Made by a program: the position numbers and the translations under genes. DNA of 20,859 nt, from positions 1 through 20,859 of the forward strand of contig JAQWCT010000014.1 in the NCBI GenBank assembly GCA_028705785.1, written 5' to 3'. The notes beneath the pieces were generated by a model. That model was given only the letters and a program-made list of their open reading frames with translations. It had not been told where the DNA came from and searched no databases. Below, piece after piece: positions 14,501 through 20,859 of the stretch. Each line of letters starts with the position of its first letter. The stretch's first letter is position 1. The DNA is from Sulfurospirillaceae bacterium (GTDB lineage: Bacteria; Campylobacterota; Campylobacteria; Campylobacterales; Sulfurospirillaceae).

Positions 14501-15787
14501 TTGAAAAATATTTCTGTTGCGATTATGGCTGCTGGTTTGGGTACGCGGATGAAATCTTCCATCCCAAAAGTTTTACACACTATCAGCGGTTTTGAGATGC
14601 TTTACCTCATCATCAAAGAAGCAAAACTTATCAGTGACGATGTTCATGTCATCATCTACCACCAAGCAGAGTTAATCAAAGAAAAAATGAGCCACTATTT
14701 TGATGATATTCATTTTATCCTCCAAGACCATCAAAACTTCCCCGGAACGGGAGGTGCGATTCGAGGTATCAATGCCAAACATGAGCGACTTTTAGTCTTA
14801 AATGGTGATATGCCACTCCTTCAAGCCAAAGTTATGTATAATTTTATGCATTATGATGCAGATATCGTGATGAGTGCCTTTACATGTAAAGAACCTTTTG
14901 GCTATGGCAGAGTTATCATGGATGAAAACCATACCGTTGCAAAAATCGTCGAAGAAAAAGACGCTGATGAAGAAGAAAAAAAAGTCACCTCTGTGAATGC
15001 TGGTGTTTATCTTTTTAAAACTTCTTTTCTAGCTGACAACCTCCCAAAACTGACTAATAACAATGCTCAAAAAGAGTACTACATCACTGATTTGGTTTCC
15101 CTTACTTCCAATGTCAAAGCGATAAGCGTAAGTGAAGAAACCTTTATGGGTGTTAATTCTAAATATCATCTTAGTATCGCAGAGAACTTAATGCAAGATA
15201 GAATCAAAAAAACCTTTATGGAAAAAGGTGTGTTGATGCGTTTACCACAAACCATCTATATCGAATCGGATGTGGAGATGGAGGGCGAATGTATCCTTGA
15301 AAATGGTGTCTCTTTGCTTAAAGGTGCAAAGATAAGCCATTCACATATTAAAACCAATTCCATCATCGAAAAAAGCATTATTAAAGACTCATCCATTGGA
15401 CCAATGGCTAGAATTAGACCTGACTCAGTTATTGAAAATTCACACATTGGAAACTTTGTTGAAGTCAAAAAGTCAACACTCAATGGCGTAAAAGCGGGGC
15501 ATTTAAGTTATCTAGGTGATACTTTGATTGATGAGGGAACCAACATCGGTTGTGGAACCATCACCTGTAATTATGATGGCAAAGGCAAATACAAAACCAT
15601 CATCGGTAAAAATGTTTTTGTAGGTAGCGACACGCAACTGGTTGCTCCTGTGACCATTGAAGATGATGTCATCATCGCTTCTGGAACCACAGTCACTAAA
15701 AACATCCCTAAAGGCTCACTTGCTATCAACCGTGAGCCACTAAAAATTATCCCTGATTTTTTCTACAAATTCTTTGGAAAAAAATAA
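14501..15787 (+). CDS. glmU: Bifunctional UDP-GlcNAc pyrophosphorylase / GlcN-1-P acetyltransferase
   Basis: Makes UDP-N-acetylglucosamine for peptidoglycan and LPS: acetylates GlcN-1-P, then transfers UMP. With a TTG start at 14501 the protein is 428 aa. It begins MKNISVAIMAAGLGTRMKS, and AGAGGA sits 6 nt upstream; the ATG at 14471 has no ribosome site and adds a non-homologous leader, so it is rejected. N-domain: GLGTRMKSSIPKVLH (12-26), LNGDMPLL with D103, and NAGVYLF. C-domain: left-handed beta-helix from about 250 with hexapeptide repeats, R306 in RIRPDS, H334 in KAGHLSYLGD (general base), and the GCGTITCNYDG loop. The stop overlaps the coaBC start by one base. It is the first gene of the operon to truA. 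Confidence 0.96.
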   Translation: MKNISVAIMAAGLGTRMKSSIPKVLHTISGFEMLYLIIKEAKLISDDVHVIIYHQAELIKEKMSHYFDDIHFILQDHQNFPGTGGAIRGINAKHERLLVLNGDMPLLQAKVMYNFMHYDADIVMSAFTCKEPFGYGRVIMDENHTVAKIVEEKDADEEEKKVTSVNAGVYLFKTSFLADNLPKLTNNNAQKEYYITDLVSLTSNVKAISVSEETFMGVNSKYHLSIAENLMQDRIKKTFMEKGVLMRLPQTIYIESDVEMEGECILENGVSLLKGAKISHSHIKTNSIIEKSIIKDSSIGPMARIRPDSVIENSHIGNFVEVKKSTLNGVKAGHLSYLGDTLIDEGTNIGCGTITCNYDGKGKYKTIIGKNVFVGSDTQLVAPVTIEDDVIIASGTTVTKNIPKGSLAINREPLKIIPDFFYKFFGKK

Positions 15788-16995
15788 TGACACGAAACTT
15801 GCTTGATGGCAAAAAAATCCTTCTAGGGGTTACAGGAAGTATCGCTATCTATAAAAGTTTGGAGCTTATTCGCCTTTTTATTAAAGCAGGGGCGAAGGTC
15901 AAAGTCATCATGAGTGAAGAGGCAAAACGCTTTATCACGCCACTGACTTTTGAAGCGATTAGCCAAAATGAAGTCTTACATGTAAAGACGGAGAGTTGGA
16001 GTAATGAGCTTAACCATATCCATAGTGGAAAATGGGCAGACATCTTTGTTATCGCCCCCATTTCGGTCAATACCATCAATAAACTTTCCCATGGCATCGC
16101 TGACAATCTCCTCACCCAAACAGCCATCGCTTTTAATAAACACATCGTTATAGCACCCTCCGCGAACACAAACATGATGTTAAATCCCATCACACAAGAG
16201 AGTTTGGCAAAACTTCAAAGCCTTGGTTATGAGATAGTTGCCCCTCAAACTAAACTTTTAGCGTGTAATGATGAGGGCATGGGCGCCCTTGCCGATGTGG
16301 AGAAAATCTTTTACAAAACTGCTTCACTACTTTTAGAAGATGATTTTTGGAAAGACAGAGAGGTCATCATCACAGGTGGCGGAACGGTTGAAAAGATAGA
16401 TGATGTGCGCTGTTTGAGCAACTTTTCAAGTGGCAAACAAGCCTCTGCCCTTGCCCTTGCTTTTTACCTCAAAGGAGCAAAGGTCAGTCTTATCACGAGT
16501 AGTGACATCGCACAAGCTTTCGACATTCAAACCTTACATGTAAAGAGTTCTCTTGAGATGAAAGAGGCATTGATAAAAGCCATGCAAAAAGTTGATAAAA
16601 CCAAAACACCTTATCTTTTTATGGCTGCTGCGGTAAGTGATTTTATACCCAAAACACCCAAAAAAGGGAAAATGAAAAAAGAAGAACTTGGAAATTCACT
16701 CTCTTTAGAGCTTGTAGCCAACGAAGACATTTTGGCAAATCTGACTAAAACTGGCTTTAAAGTTATTGGTTTCAAAGCTGAAATGGATGCAAAAGTTGCA
16801 CTTCACAATGCACAAAATATGCTAAACCATAAAGGCTTAAATGCCGTATGCCTCAATGTCATCGAGGAAAAAAATAGCTTCGGTAGCCCCAACAATGCCG
16901 TGAGTTTTATCACTCACGATGAAGTCTTTGCATTTTCGCTCTCTTCAAAATTTGAGATAGCCCAGAAAATCGTAGAACACGCTAAGCATTTATGA
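15787..16995 (+). CDS. coaBC: CoaBC: phosphopantothenoylcysteine synthetase/decarboxylase
   Basis: A bifunctional 402-aa enzyme for two successive steps of coenzyme A synthesis. N-terminal CoaC (about 1-185, FMN-dependent decarboxylase): LLGVTGSIAIYKS, catalytic H77 in NHIHSGKWAD, APSANTNMM (usual PAMN has a Ser here; N127), and clamp C160 in LLACNDEGMG. C-terminal CoaB (about 190-402, CTP-dependent ligase): VIITGGGTVEKIDDVR, N212 in LSNFSSGKQ, AAAVSDFIP and the Lys-rich KKGKMKK. The ATG shares one base with the glmU stop (TAATG) and the 3' end overlaps the next gene by 4 nt. Two TTACATGTAA copies, both read as LHVK, are in this gene. Confidence 0.95.
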   Translation: MTRNLLDGKKILLGVTGSIAIYKSLELIRLFIKAGAKVKVIMSEEAKRFITPLTFEAISQNEVLHVKTESWSNELNHIHSGKWADIFVIAPISVNTINKLSHGIADNLLTQTAIAFNKHIVIAPSANTNMMLNPITQESLAKLQSLGYEIVAPQTKLLACNDEGMGALADVEKIFYKTASLLLEDDFWKDREVIITGGGTVEKIDDVRCLSNFSSGKQASALALAFYLKGAKVSLITSSDIAQAFDIQTLHVKSSLEMKEALIKAMQKVDKTKTPYLFMAAAVSDFIPKTPKKGKMKKEELGNSLSLELVANEDILANLTKTGFKVIGFKAEMDAKVALHNAQNMLNHKGLNAVCLNVIEEKNSFGSPNNAVSFITHDEVFAFSLSSKFEIAQKIVEHAKHL

Positions 16996-17720
16996 TTTCT
17001 ACTCTCCAAAAACTAGCAGGCATTGGCAATACTATCACTGACCATAGCGCGTCAGCTATTAATTTCAATGCCAATTTACCCATTACCATTGAAGTCTTAA
17101 AACAGCTCGGGCATGATCGTTTTGAACTCAAACTGGGTCGCAAAGAACTCACAACGAAGAGTCAAAAAAATCTCAAAGAGGGCAAAAAGTACTGGGGTAA
17201 TTTTTTTCAAGGCAAAGGAGGAATTTTAACAATTTCTCATCTTTATCCACAGCCATTGCTCTTTCAATCAAATGATGATTTTTTACCGCTTAGTTTAAAC
17301 ACGCTCTTAACACCCCATTTTTCAATGGAAAATTGGAAAGCGTTTTTAATCCACCATTTATCCGATGAAGACACAAACAAAGAGCTTTTTTCAGCACTTT
17401 CCATCATGCTTTTAGCCCTTCATAAAGGCGTTGTGCATCTCCCTCTTCTTATTGAAGAGAAGAAAATGCTTTTACAATTTACAAAAGAGAAAGAAAACAT
17501 CAAATTTTATGCTGCTTTTGAAAATCTAGGTCCCGTTCAAGGAACACTTTCTCTATCAAATAATGCTGTGGAAGCTTATCTTGAAGTTGCCTATGAGAAA
17601 AGTCTCTTCTTTTTACAAAAAGAGACGCATAAATTGGGTATCATTACGGAGCTTTCACTTTGTAATGAAATACAACCTCTTTTTGATAGCAATGATTTAC
17701 TTTTAGATTTAAAAGGTTAA
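16992..17720 (+). CDS. Conserved hypothetical protein between coaBC and prepilin peptidase
   Basis: A 242-aa protein I do not recognise. There is no signal peptide and no membrane helix. The N-terminal ~70 residues are polar with a beta-strand pattern (PITIEVLKQLGHDRFELKLG, then KEGKKYWGNFF, the kind of small beta-barrel seen near FliK C-domains). The C-terminal part (about 155-235, ENIKFYAAFENLGPVQGTLS followed by alternating strand and helix) loosely resembles the strand-helix pattern of the FliK C-terminal domain. A flagellar hook-length-like role is a weak guess only. It overlaps coaBC by 4 nt and the prepilin peptidase by 1 nt, so it is certainly expressed with them. As I recall, C. jejuni has an unassigned gene (Cj0823) in the same place. 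Confidence 0.8.
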   Translation: MISTLQKLAGIGNTITDHSASAINFNANLPITIEVLKQLGHDRFELKLGRKELTTKSQKNLKEGKKYWGNFFQGKGGILTISHLYPQPLLFQSNDDFLPLSLNTLLTPHFSMENWKAFLIHHLSDEDTNKELFSALSIMLLALHKGVVHLPLLIEEKKMLLQFTKEKENIKFYAAFENLGPVQGTLSLSNNAVEAYLEVAYEKSLFFLQKETHKLGIITELSLCNEIQPLFDSNDLLLDLKG

Positions 17721-18457
17721 TGGATATGGCAGAACTCTTTTTATATATCGCCATCGGTCTATGCTTTGGCTCATTTCTCAATGTCGCCATACTTCGCATA
17801 CCCAAAAATGAAAGTGTCAGCCTCCCCTCTTCGCATTGTCCTATATGTAAACATTCTTTAAAGTGGTATCACAATATCCCACTTCTTTCTTGGATAGCCT
17901 TACGAGGTAAATGTGCTTTTTGTCATAGCCCTATTTCATATCAGTATCCTCTCATCGAGATGTTCACTATGCTTCTTTTTGTGGTGAGTTTTTATCGCCA
18001 AGAGTCACTTACACAAGGACTTATTGTCGCAACACTATTTGCACTTCTTTTAGCCTTAAGCCTTATTGATTTGCGATATAAAGCTGTTCCTGATTTACTC
18101 AGTCTTCCTGCCCTCTTTCTCTCTTTTCTTACCCACGAGCCTCTTCTTGCCCTGCAAAATGGACTCCTTTTTATGGGTGCTTTTGCCCTTTTGCGCATGG
18201 TCATCTCTTCTGTTTTGAAAAAAGAGGCGATGGGAGAAGCAGATATTATCATCGCGGGTATCATTGGAGCACTTTTAGGCATCAAGTTAGGATGTGCTGC
18301 AATTTATCTTGGAGCAATTCTCGCTCTTGTGGGCTTTATAATGGTGAGAAAAAAAGGATATGAACTGCCTTTTATTCCCTTTTTAAGTCTTGGACTTTTT
18401 GTCACTTGGGTGTTTGACACTCAGATTTTAAAATTATTGGAAATTATGTATGAGTAG
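17720..18457 (+). CDS. Type IV prepilin peptidase (A24 family)
   Basis: A 245-aa inner-membrane aspartic protease that cleaves, and in full-length members methylates, type IV pilin-like precursors. The N-terminal FLYIAIGLCFGSFLNVAILR is followed by a cytosolic zinc loop with C40/C43 (CPIC) and C65/C68 (CAFC). Then come membrane helices with the catalytic Asp pair: D117 in LIDLRYKAVPD and D175 in GEADII. The usual GxGD is GEAD here. About seven helices. The start overlaps the preceding stop by one base; ATG at 17726 is an alternative. It overlaps the permease gene by 8 nt. No pilin gene is in the window, so its substrates are elsewhere. Confidence 0.92.
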   Translation: MDMAELFLYIAIGLCFGSFLNVAILRIPKNESVSLPSSHCPICKHSLKWYHNIPLLSWIALRGKCAFCHSPISYQYPLIEMFTMLLFVVSFYRQESLTQGLIVATLFALLLALSLIDLRYKAVPDLLSLPALFLSFLTHEPLLALQNGLLFMGAFALLRMVISSVLKKEAMGEADIIIAGIIGALLGIKLGCAAIYLGAILALVGFIMVRKKGYELPFIPFLSLGLFVTWVFDTQILKLLEIMYE

Positions 18458-19475
18458 AGTTGACCGTTATCTTTTAAAACATTTTAGTGAACTCTTTAGT
18501 TCACTTTTTTTCATTCTTTTCTTTATCACTTCTGTGGTATTTTTTATCAAAGTGACAGCGCTAACAGCTATCATTCAGATGAATTTTATTGAACTTGGGA
18601 CGCTTTATATTTACCTTCTACCCAAAACACTGATTTATACTTTGCCTATTACTTTTTTTATTGCACTGTGTATCACCTTGTTTAATCTCTCCAGAGAAAA
18701 TGAAACTATCGTACTTTTCACACTGGGCTATAATCCTAAAAAAATTGCTAAACTCTTTTTAATTTTGGCTTCACTTCTCTCTTCTCTTCTTATGATTGAT
18801 ATCTTTGTACTAGTCCCCATTTCCAAACAACTCAATGCCAACTTTTTGGACTATAAAAAAGCAGAGGCAAAATTCAATATTAAAGCCAGTGAGTTTGGTC
18901 AAAAATTTTCTAATTGGTTGGTGTATATCGAAAACAGTGATAATAATAAAATCTATAAAGGCATTACTCTCTATCAAGACCAAAGTACTAAAGACAATGA
19001 AAAACTCATCCTTGCTGATCAAGCATTAATTGAAACAGGCAAAGGTCAACTCAGACTCAATTTGGAACATGGTAAAATTTTTGAATTTTCCAAAGATGAG
19101 ATAGGTCAAGTTGATTTTGATAAAATGTATATCAACACAAGACCACAAACCAACATTGGTCATATGCAAACCATTATGGAGTATTGGAATGGTGTTTTTG
19201 TGGATAAAAAAAGGGCTTATGACTTAGCTTTTTTCCTTCTCATTGCACTTTTTCCCATGGCTTCTGCACTGATTGCCATTAGTATAGGGATTGTCACTTA
19301 CCGATACGATAAGAGTGGAATCTACCTTTACATGTTTGTAACGATTAGTACTTATCTTGGATTAACCACAATTGTCTGTTCATGGTATCCACAAAGTGCT
19401 CCTCTGATAGTTTTTTGCTCGACTTTTGCACTTTCCTACTTCATTTATCAAAAACGCATTAAGGCTCTATTTTAG
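18450..19475 (+). CDS. LptF/LptG-family permease of the LPS export machine
   Basis: A 341-aa YjgP/YjgQ-type membrane protein, one half of the LptB2FG transporter that extracts LPS from the inner membrane. The N-terminal amphipathic start MSRVDRYLLKHFSELF leads into helices at about 15-37, 52-76 and 98-122. The cytosolic coupling region ENETIVLFTLGYNPKKIAKL (about 79-99) lies between helices 2 and 3. A periplasmic beta-jellyroll (about 125-255) is followed by three C-terminal helices. Whether it is LptF or LptG cannot be decided by eye. It overlaps the prepilin peptidase by 8 nt and is 3 nt before truA. Confidence 0.9.
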   Translation: MSRVDRYLLKHFSELFSSLFFILFFITSVVFFIKVTALTAIIQMNFIELGTLYIYLLPKTLIYTLPITFFIALCITLFNLSRENETIVLFTLGYNPKKIAKLFLILASLLSSLLMIDIFVLVPISKQLNANFLDYKKAEAKFNIKASEFGQKFSNWLVYIENSDNNKIYKGITLYQDQSTKDNEKLILADQALIETGKGQLRLNLEHGKIFEFSKDEIGQVDFDKMYINTRPQTNIGHMQTIMEYWNGVFVDKKRAYDLAFFLLIALFPMASALIAISIGIVTYRYDKSGIYLYMFVTISTYLGLTTIVCSWYPQSAPLIVFCSTFALSYFIYQKRIKALF

Positions 19476-19478
19476 TCG

Positions 19479-20216
19479 ATGATGCGCGCTAAAATTACTT
19501 TGAGCTATGATGGAAGTGTGTTCAATGGCTTTCAGATACAAAAAGATGAAAAAAAGTCTAAAAGAAGTGTTGTAGGTATCATCACTGATGCGTTTGAAAC
19601 ACTCAATATCAACACTAAAATCGTAGGAAGTGGAAGAACAGATACGCTTGTCCACGCAATGCATCAAGTCATACATGTTGATTTACCACGCTTTTGGAAA
19701 GATACCCAACAACTTCAAATATCACTCAATAAACTGGTTCATCCGCATATTCATATACAAAAGATTGAATATGCTGAAAGTTCATTTCATGCTCGCTTTA
19801 GTGCCAAAAGAAGGCTTTATCGCTATTTTTTTTATGATGGTACTTATCAACCAATGTTGGCTAATTATGCTTTACATGTAGAGCCTCTTGATGTCAAAGA
19901 GCTCAATGCTTATGCAAAGCTTTTTGTAGGTAAACATAACTTTGAATTTTTTAAAAAACAAGATGGTGGCAATACCAAAAATGAAAGAGAAATCTTTAGA
20001 GCAGGAGCGTATCGTCATCAAAACTTTATCATTGTCTATTTTGAAGGCGATGCTTTTTTAAGAAGCCAAGTACGCATGATGTGTGATTTTTTACTTAAAA
20101 TGGCTTCAAATAAGTTCTCACCCTCAGACCTGCAAAAGCAACTAGGACGAGAACACAAAATATCGACTAAAGTATGTCCTGCTTGTGGACTCTACCTTAG
20201 TCGCGTGTATTATTAA
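19479..20216 (+). CDS. truA: tRNA pseudouridine synthase A
   Basis: Converts U38-U40 of the tRNA anticodon arm to pseudouridine. 245 aa, close to the family length. The fold starts RAKITLSYDGSVFNGFQIQ, and the catalytic D55 lies in GSGRTDTLVHAMHQ (canonical GAGRTDAGVHA, so the AG after Asp is TL here). Further family segments are SSFHARFSAKRRLYRYFF, GKHNFEFFKKQ, and DAFLRSQVRMMCDFLLKMA near the end. There is no clear ribosome site; the start lies 3 nt after the permease stop, so translation is probably coupled, and either of two adjacent ATGs could be used. It is the last gene of the glmU operon. The 3' end overlaps the convergent dihydroorotase-like gene by 20 nt. Confidence 0.94.
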   Translation: MMRAKITLSYDGSVFNGFQIQKDEKKSKRSVVGIITDAFETLNINTKIVGSGRTDTLVHAMHQVIHVDLPRFWKDTQQLQISLNKLVHPHIHIQKIEYAESSFHARFSAKRRLYRYFFYDGTYQPMLANYALHVEPLDVKELNAYAKLFVGKHNFEFFKKQDGGNTKNEREIFRAGAYRHQNFIIVYFEGDAFLRSQVRMMCDFLLKMASNKFSPSDLQKQLGREHKISTKVCPACGLYLSRVYY

Positions 20217-20817
20217 CTTTACCGTTAACTATCACTTTCTTTACTTTTCCAAAAAGCTTATCACCATAATATAAAGAGTGAGTATTGGTAACTTCATACG
20301 CATGATTTGGGTCAAATAAAATAAGGTCAGCATCATAGCCCTCTTCTACTTTTCCCTTGGTTTCAAGCCCTAAAATATGTGCTGGATTGAGACTACACAT
20401 TGTGGATAATGCTTCAAAATCTATCTTATCTTGCTTAACCAAATAGGTATAACACAAGGATAAAAACTCTTCAACACTGCCTATTCCAAACTCCGCATCT
20501 TCAAAAGCAACATCTTTATAAAGAATAGATTTGGGAGAATGTGCAGAGGTGAGAACATCAATATCGCCAGATTTTAATGCTTCAATTAAAGCGTTTTTTT
20601 CTTTTTCATCACGAAGCGGAGGCATAATTTTGGCATAAGTATTAAAGCCATCACACGCTGTATCGTCTTTGCATAAATGATGAATGGAAACTTCTGTATA
20701 TAATTTTTGAGTAAGATGTTTGTATCCTTTGACAATCTCCAAAGAGCGTCGGGTAGAAAGGGATTTTAGAACAACACTTGCCCCATAAAAAAGTGCTAGT
20801 TCGCTTACTTTTGACAC
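20197..20817 (-). CDS. Dihydroorotase-like protein, C-terminal half, probable pseudoenzyme
   Basis: The 206 residues after a GTG at 20817 align with the C-terminal half of dihydroorotase: SELALFYGASVVLKSLST (usual LA..TGA.VHILHVST), TEVSIHHL (EVTPHHL), AKIMPPLRDE (PPLR), DVLTSAHSPKS (IATDHAPH), FGIGSVEEFL, and CSLNPAHILGL. Two key residues are changed: the metal-binding His of HVST is Ser19 and the catalytic Asp of the DHAPH motif is Ala92. It therefore probably lacks activity and may be a structural partner of aspartate transcarbamoylase, as inactive PyrC' proteins are. A full protein would be about 420 aa. The frame continues upstream with family-like residues but is broken by an in-frame TAG at 20839-20841. 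The GTG is therefore only the first possible restart and has no good ribosome site. Confidence 0.75.
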   Translation of the reverse strand: MSKVSELALFYGASVVLKSLSTRRSLEIVKGYKHLTQKLYTEVSIHHLCKDDTACDGFNTYAKIMPPLRDEKEKNALIEALKSGDIDVLTSAHSPKSILYKDVAFEDAEFGIGSVEEFLSLCYTYLVKQDKIDFEALSTMCSLNPAHILGLETKGKVEEGYDADLILFDPNHAYEVTNTHSLYYGDKLFGKVKKVIVNGKVNNTRD

Positions 20818-20838
20818 TTCAGAAGTCTCAGATATGGT

Positions 20839-20841
20839 CTA
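20839..20841 (-). other. In-frame TAG interrupting the dihydroorotase-like gene
   Basis: Read on the minus strand from the window edge, the frame encodes LGLSGI, then TAG, then TISETSEVSK leading into SELALFYGA. The family pattern here is LGL-x-GIP-xx-AE...LA, so the stop stands exactly where the Pro would be and homology continues on both sides. This points to a nonsense substitution or a base error, not a gene start. A frameshift is not needed to explain it. Confidence 0.6.
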
Positions 20842-20859
20842 AATGCCTGAAAGCCCCAG

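Noticed and set aside
14392..14580. Minus-strand frame of 62 codons between glmU and fliP
   Set aside because: Most of it is antisense to the start of glmU, it has no ribosome site, and it only happens to end at the fliP start.
20818..20859. Frameshift explanation for the broken dihydroorotase-like gene
   Set aside because: Another frame can be read as WGFQAFRPYL, but the original frame keeps the family pattern LGLSGI-stop-TISETSEV, so a single stop codon is the simpler explanation.
1..20859. CRISPR arrays, tRNA or rRNA genes, insertion sequences with transposase
   Set aside because: I saw no regularly spaced direct repeats, no tRNA-like cloverleaf or rRNA sequence, and no transposase or integrase reading frame.

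Overview
The window looks like a chromosomal segment of a Campylobacterota (Epsilonproteobacteria) organism, most likely Sulfurospirillum or a close relative. It is AT-rich (roughly 37% GC by eye). It carries a periplasm-facing group 1 [NiFe] hydrogenase (HydA/HydB) beside a second, cytosolic HupSL-type hydrogenase. As I recall it, the block fliP / glmU-coaBC-unknown-prepilin peptidase-LptF/G-truA matches the Campylobacter jejuni Cj0820c-Cj0827 region. The genus is inferred; no rRNA is present.

Layout. 1-5679 (minus strand): hydA-hydB (hydB runs off the left edge), then a separate operon tetR-hupS-hupL whose genes overlap. 5784-7476: a TerB-like protein converging on pgi across a hairpin. 7589-10710 (plus): a YgiQ-type radical SAM protein and a Y-family DNA polymerase. 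10711-11598: a GC-richer DUF1566 secreted-protein gene bracketed by nested inverted repeats. 11599-13646 (plus): an MgtC/DUF4010 membrane protein overlapping a CHAD-domain protein. 13652-14395 (minus): fliP. 14501-20216 (plus): a tightly overlapping housekeeping operon (glmU, coaBC, unknown, prepilin peptidase, LptF/G permease, truA). 20197-20817 (minus): the C-terminal half of a dihydroorotase-like protein lacking catalytic residues, with an in-frame TAG just upstream.

Working together. HydAB is the membrane-anchored H2-uptake enzyme; its cytochrome b partner would lie beyond the left edge. HupSL has no Tat signal, no cleavable large-subunit tail and an altered proximal-cluster ligand. It is co-transcribed with a TetR regulator, so it may be an H2 sensor or a low-potential cytosolic uptake enzyme. 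The right half supplies cell-envelope precursors (GlmU), coenzyme A (CoaBC), pilin processing, LPS export and tRNA modification.

Signals that gene annotation does not explain. (1) The palindrome TTACATGTAA occurs 8 times exactly, and its core TACATGTA 13 times, about 20 times more than composition predicts; most copies are read as Leu-His-Val. (2) The DUF1566 gene sits inside a 29-bp imperfect inverted repeat (25/29), itself inside a 15-bp inverted repeat. (3) The HupSL hydrogenase has non-canonical metal-ligand motifs. (4) The dihydroorotase homologue is degenerate and interrupted.
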